Below, one piece after another: positions 1 to 9,382 of a stretch of 64,000 bases of DNA. The number at the start of each line of letters is the position of its first letter. Position 1 is the stretch's first letter. The translations under genes were made by a program, and so were the position numbers. The notes below the pieces were generated by a model, which ran no database searches, was not told the origin of the DNA, and was given only the letters and a program-made list of their open reading frames with translations. The stretch lies in assembly GCA_010906965.1 (NCBI GenBank), contig JAAFHB010000001.1, forward strand, positions 1 through 64,000, given 5' to 3'. This DNA comes from Mariniphaga sp. Lineage in GTDB: Bacteria; Bacteroidota; Bacteroidia; Bacteroidales; Prolixibacteraceae.

Positions 1-208
1 CATAGCCTAATTGTCGAACTCAATGGTTTTAAGTTTAAAGATTTATTTCCGGTAAAAAAAATCTCCCATCTGATGCAACAGAGTTGGTACATTAACTCCT
101 TTTATATTAATTGATTTCATTAATTTTTAGCACAAAGAAAATTCCTATATGTGTGAAAGATGTAACCCTTTTTAGTCACGGTGTAATACGACCCAGCAAA
201 ACTGGTCT

Positions 209-216
209 TATTTTTG
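209..216 (+). promoter_or_regulatory. Candidate Bacteroidota -7 promoter element (TAnnTTTG) upstream of the 263 CDS
   Basis: TATTTTTG about 47 bp upstream of the ATG at 263; matches the TAnnTTTG consensus. No clear -33 TTTG. Confidence 0.35.
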
Positions 217-262
217 CATGGTTCTAAGATAAGTAATAAAATATAAATTAAAATTCAAGGAT

Positions 263-886
263 ATGAAAGCTTTAAAATTACTCACTTTGGGCTTTATGCT
301 GTTTTTAGCAGGCGCAGTTCAGGCACAAGTTTCAGTTCGTTTTAACATAGGAGTGCAACCACAATGGGCTCCTGTAGGCTACGAAAATACGCGTTATTAC
401 TACTTGCCGGATGTGGAGTCTTATTATGACGTTGATAATTCCTTGTTCGTTTACTACGAAGGAAATTCATGGGTGCATCGTAGTTATCTTCCCAGACGAT
501 ACCGGAATTACGATTTGTACGGCGGTTATAAGGTTGCGATGAGAGATTATCGCGGAAACATGCCATACTATAAACACTGGGAGTATAGAGACCGTTACTC
601 ATATGGCAGGAACAGGACCATTCAAAGAACGATTGGCCATCGTCCCGGAAGAGAATATTACAACGATAGAAATGATCGCGAAAGAAACCAGGTTAACAGA
701 GGTCGTTACTATAGAATTGACGGCAATGACGGACGAGGTGATAACAGGTACGACAAACGCGGTTATGAAAGAAATCAAAGATTTGAGCGTGATCACGACA
801 ATGGAAAGTATAACAGAAATCGTAACAATGGCTATGATCATCATGATAACAGAAACAAAAACAAGAAAAAAGATCACGATCATTAA
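263..886 (+). CDS. Secreted protein with basic, Arg/Asn/Asp/Tyr-rich low-complexity C-terminal tail
   Basis: Signal peptide MKALKLLTLGFMLFLAGAVQAQ; C-terminus dominated by RDNYGHK; followed by a terminator-like hairpin. Confidence 0.75.
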   Translation: MKALKLLTLGFMLFLAGAVQAQVSVRFNIGVQPQWAPVGYENTRYYYLPDVESYYDVDNSLFVYYEGNSWVHRSYLPRRYRNYDLYGGYKVAMRDYRGNMPYYKHWEYRDRYSYGRNRTIQRTIGHRPGREYYNDRNDRERNQVNRGRYYRIDGNDGRGDNRYDKRGYERNQRFERDHDNGKYNRNRNNGYDHHDNRNKNKKKDHDH

Positions 887-925
887 CTCACATATTGGTG
901 TTAAATAATTGTCGTTTAAAATAAA

Positions 926-970
926 GAGGCGGCCTCAAAAGTGAAATTTGAGACGGCTTCATTTTTTTTA
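926..970 (+). terminator. Rho-independent terminator-like hairpin plus T tract
   Basis: GAGGCGGCCTCAAA / TTTGAGACGGCTTC near-perfect inverted repeat (G-U pairs) with loop AGTGAAA, followed by a T run. Confidence 0.7.
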
Positions 971-1065
971 TTGTACCAGGATATCGCAATTCAGCAGAAC
1001 TTAATTTTTCTGACAACCAATATCATCTAAGATAAGTAATTAGAATAATATAATGCCACATTTCA

Positions 1066-1254
1066 CTAATGTCCACTAAAAGTTAAAAAAAATTCTTTGA
1101 AATTGTTGTATGAAATAAAAAGCTGACCACTCATCCAGCCTGTAACCAGACCAACGACCAATTTAATGTTGTACTTCTGCGCCAGATCGGCAAATTGACG
1201 AAAATGAGCCAAAGCTTCAACACTCACCCCATCTATTATCTGTACTATAATCAA
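1066..1254 (-). pseudogene. Fragment of a TIM-barrel glycoside hydrolase
   Basis: VEALAHFRQFADLAQKYNIKLVVGLVTGWMSGQLFI resembles the (L/I)GL(I/V)TGWMSG-LF segment of GH5-like enzymes; truncated both sides. Confidence 0.45.
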
Positions 1255-3155
1255 TTCAGAATATAACTTTTTGGCTTGATGGTTTTATCATCAAAGATAT
1301 ATTCAGTATCCCCAAAATTTACCACCACTTTCTTTCCTGAAGAAAAAACCGATTCCTGAACCTTGTGATCGTCGGTTATAAAACTGTGCGAAACCAACTC
1401 ATCGTAACCAATTTGCTGCAACCAGGGGCAAACTTTTTTATAACTATCGATAAATGTGTTTTTGTATTCTTCCCAACGCTCACGATCCAGATTCCACAAC
1501 GGAGCATTACCGTAAAGCATGTTGAACAAATCTTTTTTCCACCAGATTTCGGGTGTATGATGGTTGCCGTCTTCCCATCGCCACGAAGTAACCACCGCAT
1601 CGTGATAAACCAATTCGTACAATGGAACACGGGTATATTCATTAATAGAATATTTCAGATAAGTATCATTGGCCACCCTTGTTCCTACCATCTGTGTCGG
1701 ACGAGGATTGCTTTTCCAGTCACCGGTATAATAAATGGTACCCTTTTTCTCGATACCTGAACCCCACCAAGTACGTTGCAACGTCATCATGCCATGTACA
1801 TAGGCAACATGTGCATTTACATATTCGGCTCCCCATTCTCCACCCAGATAAAGCTTGTATTTATCTTCAATGATCTGGTGATTTTTTACCACTGCTTCGG
1901 CAAATTGCTGACGCGTTAAGGGATGATCCTTTGAATAACATTCAAATAACCCATTGGCCTGATAAACATCCAGAAAGAATGTTTCGTGCGGAAATTCCTT
2001 CAGTTTGGCATCTACTTTCCGGTAAATTTCGGGGCGGATGGCTTCGGGACAAGTGGTATGCCCAAACTGGTTGAAATAGGTTTTGCCATCGCTTTTACGG
2101 GCAGCCAACTCGTTAAATTTTCCGGGATAAACAGTATGTGCAAAGCGCATCGGGCCATTCATGTCAATTTTATATGAGGCTGTATCCCTGGTTTTTAAAT
2201 CAGTAAAAAGCTCATATCCACCAGTTGCGAATCCCAATTCCTTCAATTGATTATCAAAGCCAATTTCAGGATATGGTGTATGATTTGCATCCCAAAGTAT
2301 AAGCGCCTTTTCGATACCTGACGATTTTAGTTCTTTGGCAAATTCAACTTTACGCGCTTTATCCCAGACATAAATATGTACCCCACCAATCATTTTATCA
2401 AGTTCCGGAAACCTTTTTTGCTTTTCTTTTAAACTGATCACCTGATTCTTTCCCCAGATGTATTCCCTGTATTTTTTGCATTGAGCCACATATCCGCCTT
2501 TATCGAAAAAATAATAAGTAACTTTTCGCTTATAACCAAATTTTTCCATCGAAGACAACCATATCGGGGAAAAAGTTACCAGTGCGTTTTCGCGTTTTGT
2601 CCGTAAAGCAGCATCATAAGGTGTTTCCAGTATAGCCATGTAACCGGTTTCAAATTTTGTATCCACAACCCCCATCCAGGCCATTGAAAGACCGCCGCCG
2701 CAAAAATAAGTAACTCCATTTCCAAGCGGATAATTCTGATCATCTACCGAAAGCAACATTCCCTCACCATCTGTTTCGAGTAGGTAGTGGTTTTTATCCG
2801 GGGTTTTGAATGCTGCAGGAAAAGCTAATTCTTTCATTGGCATTTTTTCATCAGCTTGAATCATCACTTCTAAATCAGAAGCTTCAGTTAAACGAAATAC
2901 TGCCTTGAAATCAAAAGCTCCGGAAAGGATTACTGTCAACTCATTGCCTTTTTGATTTACTTTTTTTACTCGTATTTGGTTGTCAAAAGGAGCTTGCTCC
3001 CACGCTTTGTTGCAGCGTTTGTCGAAAACTTTTAATAAAGCTGTTTGGTCGTCGAACCGAACTTCCAGATTGGTGTCCGAAAGAATCCAAATATTTGAAT
3101 ATGATATTTTTATCGAAAATAAGAATAGCATAAAAACGAACAATATTTTTTTCAT
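1251..3155 (-). CDS. Secreted putative glycoside hydrolase (634 aa, family uncertain; DUF5696/GH101-like TIM barrel suspected)
   Basis: Signal peptide MKKILFVFMLFLFSIKISYS; barrel-like motifs GVHIYVWDKARKVEFAKELKSSGIEKALILWDANHTPYPEIGFD and HETFFLDVYQANGLFECY. Confidence 0.55.
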   Translation of the reverse strand: MKKILFVFMLFLFSIKISYSNIWILSDTNLEVRFDDQTALLKVFDKRCNKAWEQAPFDNQIRVKKVNQKGNELTVILSGAFDFKAVFRLTEASDLEVMIQADEKMPMKELAFPAAFKTPDKNHYLLETDGEGMLLSVDDQNYPLGNGVTYFCGGGLSMAWMGVVDTKFETGYMAILETPYDAALRTKRENALVTFSPIWLSSMEKFGYKRKVTYYFFDKGGYVAQCKKYREYIWGKNQVISLKEKQKRFPELDKMIGGVHIYVWDKARKVEFAKELKSSGIEKALILWDANHTPYPEIGFDNQLKELGFATGGYELFTDLKTRDTASYKIDMNGPMRFAHTVYPGKFNELAARKSDGKTYFNQFGHTTCPEAIRPEIYRKVDAKLKEFPHETFFLDVYQANGLFECYSKDHPLTRQQFAEAVVKNHQIIEDKYKLYLGGEWGAEYVNAHVAYVHGMMTLQRTWWGSGIEKKGTIYYTGDWKSNPRPTQMVGTRVANDTYLKYSINEYTRVPLYELVYHDAVVTSWRWEDGNHHTPEIWWKKDLFNMLYGNAPLWNLDRERWEEYKNTFIDSYKKVCPWLQQIGYDELVSHSFITDDHKVQESVFSSGKKVVVNFGDTEYIFDDKTIKPKSYILN

Positions 3156-3289
3156 CTGTTTATAATTTGTTTTTTAATTGCCACATGGAACTCGTATATG
3201 AGATATTGACAAACGCCGATCTTCGATTCACCTGTGTTTGTGTTTAACGAACATGCTCGTTTCATAGTCTGATGTTTATAATGGCTTAT

Positions 3290-3682
3290 TTATTTAGAAT
3301 TTCTGAAAACTCCTTTCTCATTTATCCATTCCAGGTTATCCGTTTTATTACCAGATGTTATTTCAGGTATGCCGTATTTATCAAAATCGGCGTAAGCCCA
3401 AGCCAGATATCCAGGTGTTTTGTCCATTGTTATTGATGGAGAAAATGGCAAATCAACGTACATGTAATTAGATGAATAATTCCAATATGAGGTTGTTTTA
3501 TTAACCTCTAAATTGGGCTTAATATGGATAAAGTTACTCATCGGTTTAGACTTGGTCCAACTTTGAGCATAACAAAATGTTATGCTCAAAACCAAAATAA
3601 GGAACGAATACATGAATTCCATTAAAAATAAGCAATCGTATGAATAATGGGGGATGGGTAGTTGCCCAATCACGAACACCAA
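3290..3682 (-). CDS. Short secreted hypothetical protein, possibly a truncated gene
   Basis: Open frame with signal-like MYSFLILVLSITFCYAQS; no family recognised; probable start internal to the listed ORF. Confidence 0.35.
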   Translation of the reverse strand: MVFVIGQLPIPHYSYDCLFLMEFMYSFLILVLSITFCYAQSWTKSKPMSNFIHIKPNLEVNKTTSYWNYSSNYMYVDLPFSPSITMDKTPGYLAWAYADFDKYGIPEITSGNKTDNLEWINEKGVFRNSK

Positions 3683-3810
3683 TTTTTTTTAATCCCGTTC
3701 GTAAAGTCCGATTTTGATAACTACCAAAACACTTGAACGATTGCGGGAAAGGGGATATGAAGCTTTGCTAACATATTCCGGGAAAATTGCTCCATCCCGA
3801 TGCATCAGGA

Positions 3811-3896
3811 AATCGCTGTATACGAAAACCTTACGTACAGTGATGTGAAAGCCTCTCCCCGTCAGCTTTCGCTGATGAGGCGGACTATTCGATTAT
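3811..3896 (+). ncRNA. Possible group II intron 3' remnant (domain V/VI-like hairpins)
   Basis: CGCTGTATACGaaaaccTTACGTACAGTG hairpin, then a GC-rich hairpin ending GAGGCGGACTATTCGATTATAT, resembling bacterial group II intron DV, DVI and 3' end. No RT ORF upstream. Confidence 0.4.
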
Positions 3897-3910
3897 ATGC
3901 TGACTTATTC

Positions 3911-4660
3911 TTACTGCATTACAAAAGACACTGAATTAGTAGGGGCTGTATTCAAATTAGGGAATACCTTTCTTCCTAAATTTAAATCGTCATACTCATT
4001 ACTCCAGAATGAATCACCATAAACTTTCACATAAATTGTTTGTCCGGATAAAAATCCTGCTTTAGATAAATTGGCAGATGTAAGGGTTACTTCCTTGGGA
4101 TTTATTTGAGAAACTAATCCGGGTGAAAAATATGTATAATTTTCAGCACTTACATTTGTTGAGGTTGATAGGAAATACCGAATGTATCTGGTACTTCCAT
4201 TACTTCCGGCAGGATTTGTTGTAATTGACACGACAACATCTTTTCCGATTAGACTTACAATTAAGTTTGTTACTTGTGTTGATGAACTCTGACCCAATGA
4301 AGGTGCGTTGATTATAATGGCAGTAGATCCATTGTTGCTATGTTCTAAACCAAATTTTTTAAATGTACCAAACCCAGATTTCTCATAAGTAAGTGTATAA
4401 GTGCCAAATGGCACATCGATAAGTGTAAATCGCCCATCAACATCTGTAGTAGCTGAAATAACAGATGTGATTCCCACGACCTTCACAGTCATCGCTGATT
4501 TATCTATTTGTATTTTGCCTTCATCATATAAATTAACAGTGCCAATGATGTTAGCTTTTGTAATTGGTGGTGAAGTTGAATCTTTGTCCTTACCACATGA
4601 CGTAATTACTATTATTAACAGTAAAACAACAGTCAAATAATTTAATTTCATACTATTCAA
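3911..4660 (-). CDS. Lipoprotein with carboxypeptidase-regulatory-like (CarboxypepD_reg) domain
   Basis: Lipobox-like LLLIIVITSCGKDKDS; GTVNLYDEGKIQIDKSAMTVKVVG...TDVDGRFTLIDVPFGTYTLTYEKSGFGTF. Confidence 0.7.
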   Translation of the reverse strand: MNSMKLNYLTVVLLLIIVITSCGKDKDSTSPPITKANIIGTVNLYDEGKIQIDKSAMTVKVVGITSVISATTDVDGRFTLIDVPFGTYTLTYEKSGFGTFKKFGLEHSNNGSTAIIINAPSLGQSSSTQVTNLIVSLIGKDVVVSITTNPAGSNGSTRYIRYFLSTSTNVSAENYTYFSPGLVSQINPKEVTLTSANLSKAGFLSGQTIYVKVYGDSFWSNEYDDLNLGRKVFPNLNTAPTNSVSFVMQ

Positions 4661-4861
4661 TTTTTAAGTTAATTTCTTCATTTGTTTGCATATAGCGACC
4701 AAGGCTAAGCACTGGCGGGTACTTTTGAAAATATTCCGTTCCGGCCAGCAGAATTTTTCTATAAATGTACAATCTCACTCTTCGCAATCATGCGCCCGAT
4801 AGCGTTTAGCCATGGTGTGAATGTCGCAATTTAGGGAAAATAGTTTGGATTTAGTTGTAAA

Positions 4862-5646
4862 ATCCACGCTATTTTCCAATATAGTACATAAATGGAACTG
4901 CCTCACCGATTTTAAAGTCCTTCTGCATTTGGGCAAGACTCTCAGCTCCAGAACACATAATGGTAACTTTACCTACCGTGATATTACTTACTTTACCATT
5001 GTATTTCTTCAAAATAGCTTGAAGCGATGCTACCAATTGCGGTCCCATAGTTGCTTTTACCTCGATTACATCTTTATGAGTTCCATCAGGTACTAATGAT
5101 TTAATTGATTCACCGTTGCTGACTCGCAGCCCTACGGGAATAACCTTCGGTCAATTAACTCCTGAAGGCATGACACTTGCTGACTCTACGCCGGGAATTT
5201 TTAAATTTTGGAGATTCGTTTTCAATGCGATATCTTCCATGGCAGCTTTGGTTGCTTTTCCGCCTTTATTCAAAACCTGGATCTGCGATTCGTATTCCAT
5301 CTGGTTTTCGGTAATTTTACCCTTGGCGGTAATTTTGTTTCCTGAAACAGAAATTGCAGCCTGATGCGCATCGGCGAGTCGAATTTTTCCTGAAATCATT
5401 CCTTTTTTGCTGGCGGTGAGGCGTAACACAATGACTTTATCAGGATAACTGGCAAAGCATTCGCGCAGGTAGTTTACGCCATTTGATTTAAAACTTACCC
5501 GATGAACAGCTTCATTCAAATCCAGCTTCAAGCCATTTTGAGGCCGGTTTAACATACCACAATTTCAAATTGTCAGATTTCGGTTCCTTACAAAATGAGA
5601 ATATCGGCGATGCAAAAAATATAAGAAGGAAAAGATACTTATTCAT
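4862..5646 (-). pseudogene. GH95 (alpha-L-fucosidase-like) remnant, internally deleted, fused to an unrelated tail
   Basis: ATG at 5646 gives MNKYLFLLIFFASPIFSFCKEPKSDNLKLWYVKPASKWL (GH95-type N-terminus). A frame jump leads to LKLDLNEAVHRVSFKSNGVNYLRECFASYPDKVIVLRLTASK...MEYESQIQVLNKGG (GH95 middle), then an in-frame TGA (5151-5153) and PEVIPVGLRVSNGESIKSLVPDGTHKDVIEVKATMGPQLVASLQAILKKYNGKVSNITVGKVTIMCSGAESLAQMQKDFKIGEAVPFMYYIGK*. Confidence 0.75.
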
Positions 5647-5652
5647 TGTATG

Positions 5653-7371
5653 TTATTTTTCGTTCTCAGTTCGAATTAATGGTACCGCCACGTTAAACGA
5701 CATCGTTTGCGCCTTATCGGCCCTTGTTGCCCCGTACAAATATTTAGGCACCCCTTTTTCAAGATAAAGACAGGGCCGTTCTAGTTTCGAACCGCCGGCA
5801 ACCCCGCCTTCCCAGTAAAATGTACTTCCAAATACTTTCGGGTGTTTGGCCGGTTGCCAGTCGGTGTAACGATTTTCGAGAAAAAGATTTCCGTATTCAT
5901 TAAAAAAATGATACCCACCTCTCCTTCCTGCTGTTACGTCGAGGTTAAAAACAACCTGCTGGTTGGTTGCCAGACTTACTTTATCCAGAAACTTCCTAAA
6001 ATTGAGTTCAGCCATTTTGTCGGGCTGGCTTACTCCGTCAATTTTGAAGGTTCGGATGCCGTATTTTTGGTAAAGGCCAATCAGCGCATCGGCATCTTTT
6101 TCCCAGTTTTCGTTGCTGTTGTCGCGGCTTGGATTGTACCAAAGACAAACTTCGATACCCAACTCTTTTCCTTTTTTCACAACAGGTTCAAGCCCGTTGG
6201 GAAACCGTTCAGGATGCGGTTCCCAATATTTGGGATTATTCCAGATTGATTCGAGCGAACCGCCTTTAAATGCCGAATTGGAAGATTGCCCCAACTGCCA
6301 GCCATCGTCGAGCTGAAAATGTGTAATTCCCAGTTTGGCGCATTCTTCGAGTTCGGACATGGCAAAACTTTCACACACCCGGCTATCTTGTCCGCGGTCG
6401 CCCCAGGTGTTCATCAACACCATTTCGTCGCGGCCAGACTCAAGTATCCGGAGATTTTTCTGATAATTGCGCAACGCTATCACCCCGTTCTTTTTGTTGC
6501 CCGAATATATACCGGTAACAAAACCATACCCACGTTTCCATTCATTCGGGTTCAAGTCGTCTGGGTTGAGCCCAATTCCCACTGCACGAAAAACGCCGTT
6601 TTCGGTAATAAAGTCGCTACCAGGATAAGCCAACTGTACATTGGAAGTGGGAGCTTCTTTCAGGATAAACACGCCATTATCAGTCGCATTGTCATAAGCA
6701 AAAAGCATATTTTCCCGATAAAAATTGGGTCGGTATGAGAGAGCGCGGACACTCTTTACCAGGTTATTGAAACGGTCGGTCACATCGAAAAATTCTACCG
6801 CATTGAGCTGCCAATGGTGGCCGCGCAGTTCGATTTTTTCGAGTACCGGGGCATTGCTGCCCGAATTACTACCGGTCAGTTTATCAAGGTTCACCATGTC
6901 GGCCAGGTTGGTTCCTGACTGAACCCAACTATTGGCAGACTCGCCCCTGAAATACAGATCGCAGGCAATCGCCGGACAGTTGGGGTACAAACGGAACACC
7001 CGCATGACCTCCAGCTTGCCGAGTGAATAAATTATTTCGGCTTCCAGATGCGCCGGGGCAATCGAAGTTGCGGCAACTAATTTCGGGCTAAAAACTGCAT
7101 TTTCAACTTTTTCTGTTTCGCCTGGCAAAGCCAGATCAGGCTTTTTGCTGTTCATCTGCTAGACTTTATCCTTGGCTTTATCGGTTAACGAATGGGTGAT
7201 GATGTTTCCCCCGTTCCACTGGTAAGTCGGCGAAATACGGGAGTTTTCAAGTGTCAGTACATCGTTTTCGAGCCTCGATGAACAATCGGAATAAACTGTT
7301 TTATTTTGAGCGTATGTGGATAGTGCCAAAAGGACGGCCACCACCAGGAGTAATTGTGAAATGAGTTTCAT
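5653..7371 (-). pseudogene. Alpha-galactosidase-like (GH36/GH27-type) gene interrupted by in-frame TAG and carrying a C-terminal segment from another glycosidase
   Basis: Signal peptide and N-terminus at 7371-7159, then TAG (7159-7161), then CAG-ATG in the same frame (7155). Melibiase-like LGITHFQLDDGWQLG...LGIEVCLWYNPSRDNSNENW...IRTFKIDGV. After NRYTDW the tail GSKLERPCLYLEKGVPKYLYGAT...MSFNVAVPLIR looks like a beta-propeller glycosidase C-terminus. Confidence 0.75.
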
Positions 7372-7424
7372 TAATTTAGTTTTTTTGCTCCTAAATATAG
7401 TTTATTCGGTCAAACAAATTTGAA

Positions 7425-9353
7425 TTAATACGATCCGCGGTTCATACCTTTCTCCGGTCTGGTTTTTCCATCCAGATCAACGGAAGACATATCTGTGAAA
7501 TTCTGCACTCCTGAATTAATGGCCGGACTGCCTGGTTTCAGACGGAAATCGGCGACCGAGGGATCAAGCGAAGGATTGACAAACATAGGGTCGGCAACAA
7601 TATCGCCGGTACCAGGAATGTTAGGCATTGCACCACCATAATACAAGTTATTGATACGGGTTACGTTTTCAACTTTTCGGTCAGCTTGGTGTAAGAACCA
7701 ACGATCAAGAGGACAGTCTGGCAAGGCTACCACAATATTGTTGATTAAGCGAACATCTTTACAGAAATCCAAACCGATATTTCCCCATTTAATGTCAATA
7801 CCGTTATGATAGATTGTATTGTTTGTAATGTCCAGCCTGTGGCTACCCCAGTTTTGGATACCACCACCACCATTGCCATACACAAGATTATTTTGAATAA
7901 GCGTTCGACCCAAGTAAAAATCAGGGTAAATGTAATCTTCACAATTAGCATCAAATAAGAGTCCATCACCATTGAACTTACTTGTCCGAGCTTTACAAAT
8001 ATTGCCATAAGCTTGATTGTTACGAATTAAAATTTTGGTAACATTATCTGCTTTATCAAAATCGGCATACATCATCACTCCCAATCCTGCCGAAACTAGA
8101 TCTGAGGTTGTCCAACAATTGTTACGCATAATAGTATTCTCTACTGTCAAATAATCAACAGTACGGGTAAAAATACCGAACCCACCGCAATACTCTACCA
8201 CATTATCGGCCAATCGAATGTGGTGATACATTCTGGTAGGACCATTATCGCCAGATACGCTAATTCCATTCACTTCAGTATTATTCGTAGATTTACCCAA
8301 TTCTGTGGGAAAAAGTTTACCTGCTTCATCAGCATTTCCACGAATATGCAATCCACGAACTTCCAGATAACATAAAAGTGGAGATTCTTTTGCTGTAGAA
8401 TCATTTCCCAGAGCAATGTTCACACCAGTTTTGCCATGCGCCAAAATAGTTGGAGTATGTCCCGGATAGTTTTTCAAGGTTATCCACGCCGATGGGAAAC
8501 CGGAGTGTTTGAAGCTCGCTACCGAACCAGAACCTTTTGTTCCTGTATATTTGCCGTTCATCATCAAAATAACATCACCTGGTTTGGCTTTATCAAGCGC
8601 AATTTGTGGATTTGCAAAAGCCGTTTTTTCAGTGCGGCCATCGTTACTATCTTTACCGGTTGGGCTTACATAGTATGCTGGACTATTGTACATAACGTTG
8701 TCTACCCGCAATTCACTTTTGCTCTCACCTGCATCCCCAATAGAGAAGCTAAAGTTAACGAACGGGTCTTGTGGATTGAATTTACCGTCGCCAAAAGTTT
8801 TCATGTCCGACAATTCGAATGCCGAACGCAAGAAAAAATTTGCAGTTGCCGGATAAACAAATTTTTCTAAACCTCCTGTGCGGACTTTATTAGCATCGAA
8901 CGATTCTATTCTTACCAACACCGGGCGAACAGAAGACACCCAGTTGTCGAAACTAAAGGTAAGCTTTCCCAAATTTGCTTCTGTGTTTTTTGCTGCCAAT
9001 AATCCGGATGTAATAGCTGCCGACCAGTCTTTAGCCTTTTCCGGACTTTCTATCGATAGTACCAAAGCTTCGGAAGGAAGTGCTGTACCTGCTACATCGA
9101 TAGTACCAAACTTGCCCCAACTTACAGCAGCTTTGATATCGGCATTACTTGATGTTGCCGATACATTCACCCATTTTTCGTTAGCTCGATAATCTTCAAA
9201 ATAAACAATTTCTCGGTTGAAATCGGTTCGGATAATTTGTACGGCACTAACATTTAACACTACAACGAATGCCATGCCCCAAAGCAAAATGGCTTTCGGG
9301 AGACTTGCACACATTTGTTTTTTTACGGATTGAAAAGGATTTTTTAGTTTCAT
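7425..9353 (-). CDS. Secreted right-handed beta-helix protein (DUF1565 / PL6-like or pectate-lyase-like)
   Basis: YYVSPTGKDSNDGRTEKTAFANPQIALDKAKPGDVILMMNGKYTG followed by parallel beta-helix rungs (NNVVEYCGGFGIFTR, NNLVYGNGGGGIQNW). Confidence 0.8.
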   Translation of the reverse strand: MKLKNPFQSVKKQMCASLPKAILLWGMAFVVVLNVSAVQIIRTDFNREIVYFEDYRANEKWVNVSATSSNADIKAAVSWGKFGTIDVAGTALPSEALVLSIESPEKAKDWSAAITSGLLAAKNTEANLGKLTFSFDNWVSSVRPVLVRIESFDANKVRTGGLEKFVYPATANFFLRSAFELSDMKTFGDGKFNPQDPFVNFSFSIGDAGESKSELRVDNVMYNSPAYYVSPTGKDSNDGRTEKTAFANPQIALDKAKPGDVILMMNGKYTGTKGSGSVASFKHSGFPSAWITLKNYPGHTPTILAHGKTGVNIALGNDSTAKESPLLCYLEVRGLHIRGNADEAGKLFPTELGKSTNNTEVNGISVSGDNGPTRMYHHIRLADNVVEYCGGFGIFTRTVDYLTVENTIMRNNCWTTSDLVSAGLGVMMYADFDKADNVTKILIRNNQAYGNICKARTSKFNGDGLLFDANCEDYIYPDFYLGRTLIQNNLVYGNGGGGIQNWGSHRLDITNNTIYHNGIDIKWGNIGLDFCKDVRLINNIVVALPDCPLDRWFLHQADRKVENVTRINNLYYGGAMPNIPGTGDIVADPMFVNPSLDPSVADFRLKPGSPAINSGVQNFTDMSSVDLDGKTRPEKGMNRGSY

Positions 9354-9382
9354 TTTTTGGTTATTAAAAGTGATTATATTTT

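Noticed and set aside
599-883. Listed ORFs 599-883 (-) and 603-908 (+) overlapping the secreted protein
   Set aside because: They are shadow frames of the 263-886 CDS, whose signal peptide and terminator support it; the shadow proteins are compositionally odd (I/V- or T-rich).
5151-7371. Stop-codon recoding as an explanation for several in-frame stops
   Set aside because: TAG, TGA and TAA each occur once in different broken genes, alongside frame jumps and deletions. Pseudogene decay is simpler, and no recoding element is evident.
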